Made by a program: the position numbers and the translations under genes. The notes under the pieces were generated by a model that did no database searches, had not been told where the DNA came from, and worked only from the letters and a program-made list of their open reading frames with translations. Shown one piece after another: positions 33,811 to 42,962 of a DNA stretch of 64,000 nucleotides; position 1 is the stretch's first letter, and every line of letters starts with the position of its first letter. This DNA comes from Clostridium_AD sp964467165 (GTDB taxonomy: Bacteria > Bacillota > Clostridia > Clostridiales > Clostridiaceae). The stretch is taken from assembly GCA_964467165.1 (NCBI GenBank), contig CAYXOL010000022.1, positions 8,852 through 72,851 of the forward strand. Direction: 5' to 3'.

Positions 33811-36090
33811 ATGGATCTAGACAAACTTCTTGCTGTGCAGGGGCAATGCATAAATGATAATCCTCCTGCATGTAATACTGAGTGTCCAATCCACGTTGAT
33901 GTCAAAGGATTTATTGGCGAGATTAGAAAAGGAAATTTTGAAGAGGCCTATAGAATACTCAGTAAAAGAATACCATTTATAAATGTAATAGGACTCGTTT
34001 GTGACCATCCTTGCGAAACTCTCTGCGTAACTAATGCTTACGGAAATGCAATTTCTATTCATGAGCTTGAAAAGGCAGTTGTAATTTATGGAGGAATGGC
34101 AAAAATTAAAAAACTCCCTATGCCAAAAGTTGACAAGAAAATTGCGGTTATTGGCGGTGGTATAAGTGGAATTACCTGTGCTTATGACCTTAACCAAAAG
34201 GGATATAGCGTTATTATATATGAAAAAGAAAATAGAATAGGCGGTTCTCTTTTAAAAATGACTGGGCAAATATTTAATCCAAGACTAATACAAGAAGAAA
34301 CTATTAAATTAGAAGAGCAATGCATCGAAATAAAGGTGAATTGTGAAATCACTCCTGAAAAATTGAAAGGCATTACTTTGGAATATGATGCTGTTTATAT
34401 TGGTAGTGGAGAATGGTCAGAAAAATTTAATATAGATGAAGTTACATTGCAAGCAGAAACAGAAACAGGAAAAATTTTTGTAGGTGGTCAAATAGTTACT
34501 GGATGTGAATCTGTTATACAGTCAGTAAGTACAGGAAGAAGCGCTGCAGTGTCTATTGATAGATTTGTGTATAATAAATCTCTTACTGCAATGAGGGAAA
34601 AAGAAGGGACTTATAAAAGTATCCTTCAGGTAGATATAACACAGGATAAAATATCGTCAAGAATTGAGCCTTTTAATGTTACTTTCACAAAGAAAGAAGC
34701 AATTAATGAAGCACTAAGATGTGTTCAATGTGAATGCCATAAATGTGTTAAAGCTTGTATTCATCTTCAAAAGGAGAAATTGGATCCTAAAGCTTATATA
34801 AGAACAATAAATCAAAATGAACGTATTATTCTTGGAGATCATTATGCGAATAAAACAATAAATTCTTGCACAGAGTGTGGTCTATGTGGAGCAGTATGTC
34901 CTGAATCCATAAATATGGCAGATATAATTAAAGAAACAAGGATAAGCATGGTTTCTAGAAATAAAATGCCACTTTCAGCTCATGATTTTGCTTTGAAAGA
35001 CATGGAATTTACTAATAGTAAGTATTTTGAATTAATAAAACATCAGCCTGGCAAGGATAATAGTAAATATGTATTTTATCCGGGCTGCCAGTTAAGTGCC
35101 AGTTACTCCCAGCAGGTTATTAAAGCCTATAATTATTTAATGGAAAAACTTGATGGCGGGGTTGGATTATATTTAGGGTGTTGTGGTGCGCCTGCAAACT
35201 GGGCAGGAAGGCAAGAACAATTTGATAGTAGTATAGAAAAATTTCAATCAAATCTAGAAATGCTAGGAAATCCTGTTGTTATAACTGCCTGTTCTACATG
35301 TTTTAGTAATTTCAAGGATAATATAGAGAATATAGAAATTAAGTCTCTATGGGAAATATATGATGAAAAAGGTCTTCCAGGCGATGCTAAATTGGGAAAC
35401 GGTAAAATTTTAGCAATACATGACGCATGTACCACCAGAGATGAGAGGGGTATTCATGATAGCATAAGAAATATTGCTAAAAGTCTCAACTATAAAATTG
35501 AAGAGCCTGAGTTTACAAAGGAAAATACGAAATGTTGTGGTTATGGAGGACTTGTTTATTTTACCAATAAGGAGTTTAGCAAGGAAGTAACTGATGATAG
35601 AATAAAGGATTCTGAAAATGATTTTCTAGCCTATTGTGCAATGTGCAGAGATTTGTTTGCATTAAGGGGAAAAAGAGCCTATCATATTTTGGACCTGATA
35701 TATGGTAATGGTGAAGATGAAATTTTAGATATGAAAGTTCCAACATTATCTGCTAGGCGTGCAAATAGATTTAATCTTAAAAGTGAATTACTTAAAAATT
35801 TATGGGGTGAGAAAATGGACATAGTGGATGAATATGAAGATATAAAAATAGTTATTGATGATGAAATAAGAGATAAAATGGAAGATGAGCTTATTCTTGA
35901 GGGAGATATTAAAAGAGTAATAGGTTATGCAGAAAAAACTAATGATAGTTTTTATAATCCAGAAACTGGGTACATTCTCGCAGGTCGAAGGTTTGTAAAT
36001 ATAACCTTTTGGGTGGAGTACCAAAAGGTTAACGACACTTTTAAAATTATAAGTGCTTACAGCCATAGAATGCAAGTAACGGGGGTATGA
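33811..36090 (+). CDS. FAD/Fe-S oxidoreductase with heterodisulfide-reductase-type CCG domains
   Basis: This 759-residue multidomain redox protein has in order: an N-terminal GltD-like Fe-S domain (CNTECPIHVDVKG, CDHPCETLC, residues 20-75); an FAD-binding fold with IAVIGGGISG at about 110; two 4Fe-4S motifs (CVQCECHKCVKAC and CTECGLCGAVC, about 305-370); and two CCG domains as in HdrB/GlpC (GCQLS...CCGAPANW...CSTC and CCGYGG...CAMC). The FAD part is short and I find no second Rossmann motif (GGGNVA) for NAD(P). Electrons may therefore come from the hydroxylase or from thiols. It resembles the oxidoreductase next to aldehyde oxidoreductase in Desulfovibrio. Confidence 0.85.
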   Translation: MDLDKLLAVQGQCINDNPPACNTECPIHVDVKGFIGEIRKGNFEEAYRILSKRIPFINVIGLVCDHPCETLCVTNAYGNAISIHELEKAVVIYGGMAKIKKLPMPKVDKKIAVIGGGISGITCAYDLNQKGYSVIIYEKENRIGGSLLKMTGQIFNPRLIQEETIKLEEQCIEIKVNCEITPEKLKGITLEYDAVYIGSGEWSEKFNIDEVTLQAETETGKIFVGGQIVTGCESVIQSVSTGRSAAVSIDRFVYNKSLTAMREKEGTYKSILQVDITQDKISSRIEPFNVTFTKKEAINEALRCVQCECHKCVKACIHLQKEKLDPKAYIRTINQNERIILGDHYANKTINSCTECGLCGAVCPESINMADIIKETRISMVSRNKMPLSAHDFALKDMEFTNSKYFELIKHQPGKDNSKYVFYPGCQLSASYSQQVIKAYNYLMEKLDGGVGLYLGCCGAPANWAGRQEQFDSSIEKFQSNLEMLGNPVVITACSTCFSNFKDNIENIEIKSLWEIYDEKGLPGDAKLGNGKILAIHDACTTRDERGIHDSIRNIAKSLNYKIEEPEFTKENTKCCGYGGLVYFTNKEFSKEVTDDRIKDSENDFLAYCAMCRDLFALRGKRAYHILDLIYGNGEDEILDMKVPTLSARRANRFNLKSELLKNLWGEKMDIVDEYEDIKIVIDDEIRDKMEDELILEGDIKRVIGYAEKTNDSFYNPETGYILAGRRFVNITFWVEYQKVNDTFKIISAYSHRMQVTGV

Positions 36091-36092
36091 CT

Positions 36093-36302
36093 ATGAAACA
36101 AGATAATAAAAGCAAAAAAAGCAAATGGCTTTGCTCAAAGTGTGGAGGTACTCTTGAGGAAGGAACTGTGAAAGTAGAGTATCTTGAAGGTAACTTTGAG
36201 GTTGAGCTACTCCAGTGCCCAGTATGCAAAAATGTTCTTATAACAGAGGATCTGGCAGCAGGTCAAATGCTTGAAGTAGAAAAGAGCTTGGAGGATAAAT
36301 GA
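36093..36302 (+). CDS. Small Cys-rich redox/zinc-ribbon protein (DVU_1557-like)
   Basis: The 69-residue cytoplasmic protein carries two CxxC pairs, WLCSKCGG near residue 13 and QCPVCKN near 45, a zinc-ribbon or rubredoxin-like arrangement. Its place between the oxidoreductase and the methyltransferase matches the small redox protein of the Desulfovibrio vulgaris DVU_1551-1559 cluster as I remember it. ATG 36093 is better spaced from GGGGG than the ATG at 36087 that overlaps the upstream stop. Its end overlaps the next start (ATGA). The exact role is unknown. Confidence 0.7.
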   Translation: MKQDNKSKKSKWLCSKCGGTLEEGTVKVEYLEGNFEVELLQCPVCKNVLITEDLAAGQMLEVEKSLEDK

Positions 36303-37012
36303 AAAGACATTGTGTTTATGAAAACGAGGATATGATAGGAGTAACAGGGGACACTCTAAGGCCGGGAGGAGTTTTTCTTACAGATAGAGCAATTGAATTA
36401 TGTAATTTTGAGGCAGAAGACAAAATTCTTGATGTGGGTTGTGGTATGGGAGTAACGGTAGATCGACTTAAAAGGCGATATAGGCTAGATGCTTTTGGAG
36501 TTGATCCTTCCTTAAAGTTACTTAACCTAGGTAAGGATAAATATGGGAACCATAATATAGAGCTAGGACGAGGGGAAAAATTACCTTATAAAAGTGAGCT
36601 TTTCAAGGGGGTTTTGGCTGAATGTACCATGTCCCTTATGGATGATTTTCAAAAGACCATAATGGAAAGCAACAGAGTTCTTAAGCATAGTGGATATTTT
36701 GTTGTTTCAGATGTGTATGCAAGAAAACCAGAATACCTTGAAGGAGTACAAAAGCATAATGTTAATAGTTGCATGAGAGGACTTTTCAATATAGATATTT
36801 TAAAAGAGACAATTGTTAACTCCGGTTTTGAAATAATATGCTTTGAAGATTGGACAAATTTACTGAAACAGCTTATGGTGAAAATAATTTTTAAGTATGG
36901 TTCAATGTCAATGTTTTGGGAAATAGCAAACTGTAGTAGTTGTGGTGATTTTCAGCAGAAACTTACGCAATGCAAACCAGGATATTTTTTATTAATTGCT
37001 CAAAAAAAATAG
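36299..37012 (+). CDS. SAM-dependent methyltransferase (DVU_1556-like)
   Basis: The 237-residue protein has a class I methyltransferase fold: motif I ILDVGCGMGVTVDRL, motif II GVDPSLKLL, and the later GVLAECTMSLMDDFQKTI and RVLKHSGYFVVSDVY blocks of the Methyltransf_11 group. A CSSCG pair lies near the end. The ATG overlaps the upstream stop, so it is translationally coupled. In this cluster it may methylate a cofactor or a peptide; the substrate is unknown. Confidence 0.83.
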   Translation: MKRHCVYENEDMIGVTGDTLRPGGVFLTDRAIELCNFEAEDKILDVGCGMGVTVDRLKRRYRLDAFGVDPSLKLLNLGKDKYGNHNIELGRGEKLPYKSELFKGVLAECTMSLMDDFQKTIMESNRVLKHSGYFVVSDVYARKPEYLEGVQKHNVNSCMRGLFNIDILKETIVNSGFEIICFEDWTNLLKQLMVKIIFKYGSMSMFWEIANCSSCGDFQQKLTQCKPGYFLLIAQKK

Positions 37013-37025
37013 TGGGGGGATTATA

Positions 37026-37466
37026 ATGGGCGCAGATGCGTTTAGAATGTTTAAGCTGGCAAGTTCTGGATATTGTTGCAGTCAAATACTTATAATTACG
37101 TATCTTGAAAGTGTGGGCATGGAAAATGTGGCTTTGGTAAAGGCTATGGCGGGGCTCTGCGCAGGCGTTGGTAATTCAGGAAAGACTTGCGGTATTGTAA
37201 CTGGAGGAGCATGTCTATTTGGACTCTACGCAGGGAAAGGAATAGATACTGAAATTCGAGATGATAACTTAAAAAAGATGATTCAAAAATATGTTTTGTG
37301 GTTTGAAGAGGAATTTGAAAGCACAGAATGTGTTGATATTATTACTGTAGATGTGCTTGATGCCATTAATCAAAAGGAAGTTTATCCAATAAAATGTGGT
37401 AATGCAATACAAAAATCCTACAATAAAATTAATGAGATTTTGAAAGAATATAATTATACAGAATGA
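37026..37466 (+). CDS. C_GCAxxG_C_C family redox protein
   Basis: The 146-residue protein contains the Cys-Gly pattern defining this family: GYCCSQ near residue 16, GLCAGVGNSGKTCG at about 45-58, and a final cysteine in PIKCGNAI. Members are probably redox or Fe-S proteins with a split cysteine array. ATG 37026 follows TGGGGGGATT; the longer frame to 36996 lies within the methyltransferase gene. It stands between the methyltransferase and radical SAM genes, as in the related Desulfovibrio cluster. Confidence 0.82.
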   Translation: MGADAFRMFKLASSGYCCSQILIITYLESVGMENVALVKAMAGLCAGVGNSGKTCGIVTGGACLFGLYAGKGIDTEIRDDNLKKMIQKYVLWFEEEFESTECVDIITVDVLDAINQKEVYPIKCGNAIQKSYNKINEILKEYNYTE

Positions 37467-37479
37467 GAGGGTAAATAAA

Positions 37480-38793
37480 GTGAATGAAATTATAAAGGAA
37501 ACACAAAGTATTTGTCCTGTGTGTTTAAAAATAGTGGATGCAACAGTAGTAAAAAAAGGTGATAACTTATTTTTAACTAAAAAATGCGAAGAGCATGGTT
37601 TTTTCGAAACTATTATTTGGAGGGGTAAACCTGATTATGAGGAGTGGGCACGTCCTAAAAGTCCAGCTTATCCTGAGGTGCCATTCACTAAGGTTTCTAA
37701 AGGTTGCCCTCACGACTGTGGGCTTTGTAGCCAGCATCGTCAGCATACTTGTACAGTGCTTATTGAAGTAACTTCAAGGTGCAATTTAAATTGTGAATTT
37801 TGTTTTGCAGATGCACATGGTAATGAATCTGATCCAGGTATGGAGACTATAGAAATGTGGTATAGAAGAATTATTGAAGCGGGAGGGCCTTATAATCTTC
37901 AAATCTCTGGAGGGGAACCTACTATGCGTGAAGACCTTCATGAGATTATATCTATGGCTTCTAATAAGGGCTTTACATTTATTCAGCTTAACACTAATGG
38001 TATTAGACTTACAGATTATAATTATTATGAAAAATTAAAGCAGGCAGGACTTAAATCTATTTTTCTGCAATTTAATGATTTTAGTGAAGTTGGAATGACA
38101 TCATTTCAAGGTAAAGGTATATTTCAGGATAAATTAAAGGTTATTGAAAATAGCGCAAAATTAGGCATTGGTGTAATCCTTGTATGCACTGTGGTGCCTA
38201 ATAAAAATGATAATATTCTTTGGGATATTATAGATTTTGGACTAAAAAATGCACCAACTGTAAGAGGAGTACATTTTCAGCCAGTAAGCTATTTTGGAAG
38301 AATACCTAAGATACCTGAAGATAGTGATAGAATTACTCTTCCAGAAGTTATGGATAAAATAGCGACGCAGAGTAATTATAAAATTAAACTTTCGGATTTT
38401 GGACCCTCAGGTTGTGAGAATGCACGATGTTCTTTTCATGCAAATTATGCATCCGTTGATGGTAAGCTTATTTCTTTAAGCAAAAAAAACAATTGCTGTG
38501 GCGAGGAAAATGGTAAAATAGGATCATTTAAATCTGTGAAATTCGTTGAACAAAATTGGTCTGGTGTGAAAATAAATAAAAATATTCTAAGGAAAAATTC
38601 CTTCGAGGAATTAGCTCAAAAAATAAAAAGTGGTTTTTTCAGTATATCGGGTATGGCCTTTCAAGACGCTTGGAATGTAGATACAGAAAGGTTAAAAGAT
38701 TGCTGTATTCATGTGGTTAGTAAAGAGGGTAATTTAATTCCATTTTGTGCTTACAATATTACCTCTGTTAACCAAAATAAATTATATAGATAG
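37480..38793 (+). CDS. Radical SAM enzyme (TrsS-like)
   Basis: The 437-residue enzyme binds a [4Fe-4S] cluster through CNLNCEFC (about residue 101-108) and S-adenosylmethionine through ISGGEPTMREDL (about 143). An N-terminal Cys-rich part (ICPVCLKIVDATV, KGCPHDCGLCSQHRQHTC) and a C-terminal one (SGCENARC, NNCCGEENG, DCCIHV, IPFCAYN) probably hold further clusters. The architecture matches the radical SAM proteins near aldehyde oxidoreductase genes that are called TrsS; some relatives are selenoproteins, this one has cysteine throughout. It uses a GTG start behind GAGAGGG. Substrate unknown. Confidence 0.83.
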   Translation: MNEIIKETQSICPVCLKIVDATVVKKGDNLFLTKKCEEHGFFETIIWRGKPDYEEWARPKSPAYPEVPFTKVSKGCPHDCGLCSQHRQHTCTVLIEVTSRCNLNCEFCFADAHGNESDPGMETIEMWYRRIIEAGGPYNLQISGGEPTMREDLHEIISMASNKGFTFIQLNTNGIRLTDYNYYEKLKQAGLKSIFLQFNDFSEVGMTSFQGKGIFQDKLKVIENSAKLGIGVILVCTVVPNKNDNILWDIIDFGLKNAPTVRGVHFQPVSYFGRIPKIPEDSDRITLPEVMDKIATQSNYKIKLSDFGPSGCENARCSFHANYASVDGKLISLSKKNNCCGEENGKIGSFKSVKFVEQNWSGVKINKNILRKNSFEELAQKIKSGFFSISGMAFQDAWNVDTERLKDCCIHVVSKEGNLIPFCAYNITSVNQNKLYR

Positions 38794-38805
38794 GAGGGTT
38801 AAGTT

Positions 38806-39843
38806 ATGAAAGAGTTTTACAAAGAGAGATTGGAACTCCTGGAAAACCACGAAAGTTTTGTGCTTGCTTCTATTTTTGATAGTCAAGGGTCGGCACCAAG
38901 AACAACAGGAGCAAGAATGATAATTAGAAAAGATGCTTCTATTATTGGAACAGTAGGGGGTGGGAAAATTGAATCATTAGTAATTCAGCATGGAAGAGAA
39001 GTATTTGAGACAAAAACCACGGTACTTAAGGACTATAAATTACAAGAGGCTGATAATAAAGGGATTGGGATGGTATGTGGTGGTAGTGTAAGTATTTTAA
39101 TGGAATATGTAGCAGCAGAAAACGTTCTAAATTATCTATTATATGAAGGAGTAGTTATGTGTTTTGAAAATGGGGAAAAAGCTTCAATTATTAGAAGATT
39201 TTTTAATGATGGTAACCAGATAAATTATTTATATCAGAACGGTAAAATAATTTTCAAGTCAAATTATTCTGAAAAAGAGGATATTGCTAAATATGTAGAT
39301 ATTGTACGGAACAGAGATCTTCTTCTCATTAAGGAGGAGAACGCGACAGTTCTTATTGAACCTATATCTAATTTTGGAAGAGCGTATATCTTTGGTGCAG
39401 GGCATGTTTCTCAAAAACTTGCGCAGCTAGTAAAGAAGATTGATTTTATGGTTACAGTAGTAGATGACAGGCCTGAGTTTGCAAATAGGGATAGATTTCC
39501 AACTACTGATGAGATCATTATCCCTAATGATTTTGAGACTTGTTTTGAAAAACTCACAATAGATAAGGATAGTTATATTGTAATTGTAACAAGAGGACAT
39601 TTGTTTGATTTGACTACTTTAAAACAAGCTCTAAAGACGGATGCATATTACATTGGAATGATAGGTAGCAGCAGAAAACGGAAATTTATATATGAAACCC
39701 TTCAAAAGGACGGATTTACAATTGATGATTTTAATAGGGTTCATAATCCTATAGGCCTTGAAATTGGTGCTGAAACACCTGATGAAATCGCAGTAAGCAT
39801 TGCAGCTGAACTAATTAAGGTTCGTCACGAGAGGATAAAATGA
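38806..39843 (+). CDS. xdhC: XdhC/CoxI family Mo-cofactor insertion protein
   Basis: XdhC proteins bind Mo cofactor, oversee its sulfuration and insert it into xanthine-oxidase-family enzymes. This 345-residue copy shows the N-terminal XdhC domain (SQGSAPRTTGARMII, GTVGGGKIE, GMVCGGSVSILMEY) and the C-terminal Rossmann domain (YIFGAGHVSQKLAQL, VVDDRPEFANRDRFP, YIGMIGSSRKRKF, PIGLEIGAETPDEIAVSIAAEL). The start follows AGGAGGG. It is the expected maturation factor for the hydroxylase encoded at 30998. Confidence 0.9.
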   Translation: MKEFYKERLELLENHESFVLASIFDSQGSAPRTTGARMIIRKDASIIGTVGGGKIESLVIQHGREVFETKTTVLKDYKLQEADNKGIGMVCGGSVSILMEYVAAENVLNYLLYEGVVMCFENGEKASIIRRFFNDGNQINYLYQNGKIIFKSNYSEKEDIAKYVDIVRNRDLLLIKEENATVLIEPISNFGRAYIFGAGHVSQKLAQLVKKIDFMVTVVDDRPEFANRDRFPTTDEIIIPNDFETCFEKLTIDKDSYIVIVTRGHLFDLTTLKQALKTDAYYIGMIGSSRKRKFIYETLQKDGFTIDDFNRVHNPIGLEIGAETPDEIAVSIAAELIKVRHERIK

Positions 39844-40967
39844 AAAATTATTCCGCTATAATACTTGCAGCAGGATATTCGAGCCGGATGGGGAGTTTTA
39901 AGCCAATAATTAAAATAGAAGGAAAAACCCCGCTTCAACGATGTATAGAACTTTTTAAAAGCTGTGGAATAAATGATATTACTGTAGTAACAGGACATTT
40001 AAATGAATACATAGAAAAGGAATTAAAGAATATTAAAATTGAATTAAATGATATTAAAATTGTGTTTAATAATAAATATAGTGAAGGGATGTACTCATCA
40101 ATAAAAGTTGGAGTAGCATCACTTTCAAAAGAAACGGATGCATTTTTTATTTTGCCTGTAGATATTCCCTCTGTACAAGCATCTACAATTAAGAAAATGA
40201 TACAAAGCTATGAAAAAATTAAAGATGGAATTCTGTATCCTATATTCGGTGAAGAAAAAGGTCATCCTACATTAGTTTCATACTTATTAGCTGAAGAAAT
40301 ATTAATTAATAATCCTGAAGGTGGATTAAGAGAGATTTTAAATAAGCATAAGAAGATGTGGTATTATGAGCAAGTTACTGATAGAGGTACTTTGCTTGAT
40401 ATGGATACTAAAGAAGACTTCCAAGTACTTTTGGAGCATATTTCAGTATATCCTTGTCCTGATTATCAGGAATGTATGGAAATATTAAGGTTATGCAATG
40501 TGAACCCGGATACAATAGAACACATGAAGTGTGTTGCAGAGTTTGCAAAAAAAATATCCCTTTTGCTTAATGAAAAAGGCTGGAATTTAAATATAAATCA
40601 TATTTATGCCGGAGCAATACTTCATGATGTAGCGAAAGGAGAGAAGCATCATGCAGCGAAAGGGGCAAAAATTGTTGAGGGTTTTGGTTATAAGTGTCTT
40701 AGCGAAATTATTAATGAACATATGGAATTAAAGACTGAATATAAAATAGGTGAAAAAGAAATAGTTTATCTTTGTGACAAACTTATAAAAGGAATTACCT
40801 TAGTCACTTTAAATGAAAGATTTGCAGAAATATTTAATAGATATAAAGATATGCCACTTATTTTAGAGCATGTGAATAAGAAGAAATATATGGACGCAAA
40901 AATGATAAAGAGTAATATTGAAAAAATATTGGGTGGGAGATTGGAAATGCTTAGTGAGAAGTTTTGA
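39840..40967 (+). CDS. NTP transferase (MobA/MocA-like) fused to an HD domain
   Basis: The first 200 residues are a MobA/MocA-type nucleotidyltransferase (ILAAGYSSRMGSFKPIIKIEGKTPLQR, IVFNNKYSEGMYSSIKVG, LPVDIPSVQAS, GHPTLVSY), which attaches CMP or GMP to the pterin cofactor. From about 215 to 350 there is an HD domain (HMKCVAEFAKKI, YAGAILHDVAKGEKHHAAKGA). The fusion of cofactor nucleotidyltransferase with a predicted phosphohydrolase is unusual but matches the DVU_1551 type family. It starts within the xdhC stop (ATGA overlap). The metal-binding HD residues are intact, so a second activity is likely. Confidence 0.82.
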   Translation: MKNYSAIILAAGYSSRMGSFKPIIKIEGKTPLQRCIELFKSCGINDITVVTGHLNEYIEKELKNIKIELNDIKIVFNNKYSEGMYSSIKVGVASLSKETDAFFILPVDIPSVQASTIKKMIQSYEKIKDGILYPIFGEEKGHPTLVSYLLAEEILINNPEGGLREILNKHKKMWYYEQVTDRGTLLDMDTKEDFQVLLEHISVYPCPDYQECMEILRLCNVNPDTIEHMKCVAEFAKKISLLLNEKGWNLNINHIYAGAILHDVAKGEKHHAAKGAKIVEGFGYKCLSEIINEHMELKTEYKIGEKEIVYLCDKLIKGITLVTLNERFAEIFNRYKDMPLILEHVNKKKYMDAKMIKSNIEKILGGRLEMLSEKF

Positions 40968-41566
40968 AAAGGCAGATTTATATTTTAAGACATGGAGAAA
41001 CAGAATATGGTCAAGTAAAAAGATATTTGGGACATACAGATTGCAAACTTTCCCAGAAAGGTATAAATGAAGCTAAGCAATTAGCTTATATTTTCTCAGA
41101 GAGTGATACTGTTATTAACAGTATTTTTAGTAGTGATCTTATTAGGTGTAAAAGTACTGTTAATATAGCCTTCCCGGAAAGAAAAATAACTTTTTCAGAA
41201 GATTTGAGAGAAGTAAATATGGGAGATCTAGATGGATTAACTTTTGATGAAGTCATAAATAAACAACCAGAAATTTTCAAAAAAAGAGGGGGAAATATTG
41301 CAGACTTTACCCCTTTAAATGGTGAATCCTTTAGACAGTGTCAACAAAGGGCAATAACAGTTTTTAATTATATAATTCATTCCACTGTGGGCAATGTTGT
41401 TATTTGTAGTCATGCAGGTTTTATAAGAACATTACTTTGTAGTCTTTTAAAGTTAGATTTAAGTGACATGTTTAATATTAAACAGGATAATGGATGTATT
41501 AATATTATAATTTTTGAGGGAGATAATATTTATGTAGAAGGGATTAATCTCAAAACTTTATACTAA
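40964..41566 (+). CDS. Histidine phosphatase family protein
   Basis: The 200-residue protein has the phosphoglycerate-mutase/CobC signature: ILRHGETEYGQVKRYLGHTDCKLSQKG near the N-terminus, SSDLIRCKSTV, the acidic EVNMGDLDGLTFDE, and the second histidine in VVICSHAGFIRTLL. It dephosphorylates a small phosphate ester, perhaps a nucleotide product in this cofactor pathway. It starts with TTG overlapping the stop of the NTP-transferase gene, with only a weak ribosome site, so coupling is likely. Confidence 0.83.
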   Translation: MKRQIYILRHGETEYGQVKRYLGHTDCKLSQKGINEAKQLAYIFSESDTVINSIFSSDLIRCKSTVNIAFPERKITFSEDLREVNMGDLDGLTFDEVINKQPEIFKKRGGNIADFTPLNGESFRQCQQRAITVFNYIIHSTVGNVVICSHAGFIRTLLCSLLKLDLSDMFNIKQDNGCINIIIFEGDNIYVEGINLKTLY

Positions 41567-41579
41567 TGGAGTGTGTAAT

Positions 41580-42962
41580 ATGATTAAAACAGCATATGAA
41601 AAATGGATGGAAGATAGAATTTTTACGGAGACTGGCGATAAAAATCTTTCAGAGGAAGGGTTAAAGTTTTATCAATTAGGAGAAATTAGGAAGACTATAA
41701 ACATTGCTAAGAGAAGTAAGTTTTATGGAGAAGCATTAAAAGATATTTATAGTGATGATATTAAAGATCTTGAGGACTTTAAGAAAATACCTTTTACAAC
41801 TTCGGAGGAGTTAGTTAACTATCCAAAGAAATTTTTGTGTGTACCACTTGACCAAATTTCTAGGATTGTAACAATGAATTCTTCTGGAACTATGGGAATT
41901 CCTAAAAGAATTTTCTTTACTGATAATGATCTTAAAGCTACATCAGAATTTTTTACATATGGAATGTTAAATCTTGTAATTCCAGGCCAAAGGGTACTTA
42001 TATTAATGCCAGGAAATACTCCCTCAAGTATAGGTAAACTTTTGAAAGAAGGGCTAAGTGCAGGTGGTTGTGAAGGAATTATATATGGACCTGTATTTGA
42101 TATTTGGGACGCTTTAGAAACAATAAGATTAAATAATATTGATTGTATTGTAGGATTGCCAATTCAGGTATTTTATCTAGCAAGTCTTAAAAGCACTGAT
42201 GAAAGGTATAAAAATTTAAAATTAAAAAGTATTCTTTTAAGTGCAGATTATGTGCCAAGAACCTTATGCAGTGCTGTGAGCAGTGCCTTTGAATGTCCTG
42301 TTTTTACTCATTATGGCATGACTGAAATGGGATATGGAGGAGGAGTGGAATGTACTGCTCTTAATGGCTATCATATGCGAGAGGTGGATTTGTATATTGA
42401 AATAATTGATCCATTAACAGGTCAAGATGCTTTGGAAGGTAGCTATGGAGAAGTAGTATTTACAACGCTCAGGAGGGAAGCGATGCCGCTTATAAGATAC
42501 AGGACTGGAGATATTGCTAGGTTTTTGCCTAAGAATTGTTCCTGTAGCAATGCGTTTAAAAGAATGGATTATGTAAAAGGAAGGGTCTGCGAATATTTAA
42601 AGTTAAAAGATGGGCAGTTTATTTCTATAGGAATGATTGATGAAATTATGTTTGGAATTGAAAATGTGCTTGATTACAGAGCGGTTATAAGTATGGGGAA
42701 AAAAATAGTGATTAGTTTGAGTATAAAGCCAGTAAATCCACAAGTTCCTATAAAATTTAGTGCTATTGAAAAAAAAATTAAGCAGGATAAAAATTTAGAG
42801 TTATTAATAGAAAATAATAATATTTCTATTGAATTTAGTGGTATTATTAATGATATTGAAATAAGTAATGGAATGGTAAAACGAAAATTTAATACGTCCA
42901 TGATTCCGCCACATGCCATACCTTCATCCTCAGCGACGGCACCAGTCATATATATGCTTTGA
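41580..42962 (+). CDS. AMP-forming ligase (PaaK-like, DVU_1553-like), hybrid C-terminus
   Basis: The 460-residue protein belongs to the adenylate-forming ligases near PaaK: IVTMNSSGTMGIPKRIFFT (ATP loop, about residue 105), THYGMTEMGYGGGVEC (about 243), and PLIRYRTGDIARFL. It activates an unknown acid. The family body ends near MVKRKFN, but the frame then continues for about 16 residues into DNA that on the other strand encodes an xdhC remnant. So the last residues are an accident of a rearrangement at about 42895. ATG 41580 follows GGAG at good spacing. Confidence 0.82.
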   Translation: MIKTAYEKWMEDRIFTETGDKNLSEEGLKFYQLGEIRKTINIAKRSKFYGEALKDIYSDDIKDLEDFKKIPFTTSEELVNYPKKFLCVPLDQISRIVTMNSSGTMGIPKRIFFTDNDLKATSEFFTYGMLNLVIPGQRVLILMPGNTPSSIGKLLKEGLSAGGCEGIIYGPVFDIWDALETIRLNNIDCIVGLPIQVFYLASLKSTDERYKNLKLKSILLSADYVPRTLCSAVSSAFECPVFTHYGMTEMGYGGGVECTALNGYHMREVDLYIEIIDPLTGQDALEGSYGEVVFTTLRREAMPLIRYRTGDIARFLPKNCSCSNAFKRMDYVKGRVCEYLKLKDGQFISIGMIDEIMFGIENVLDYRAVISMGKKIVISLSIKPVNPQVPIKFSAIEKKIKQDKNLELLIENNNISIEFSGIINDIEISNGMVKRKFNTSMIPPHAIPSSSATAPVIYML

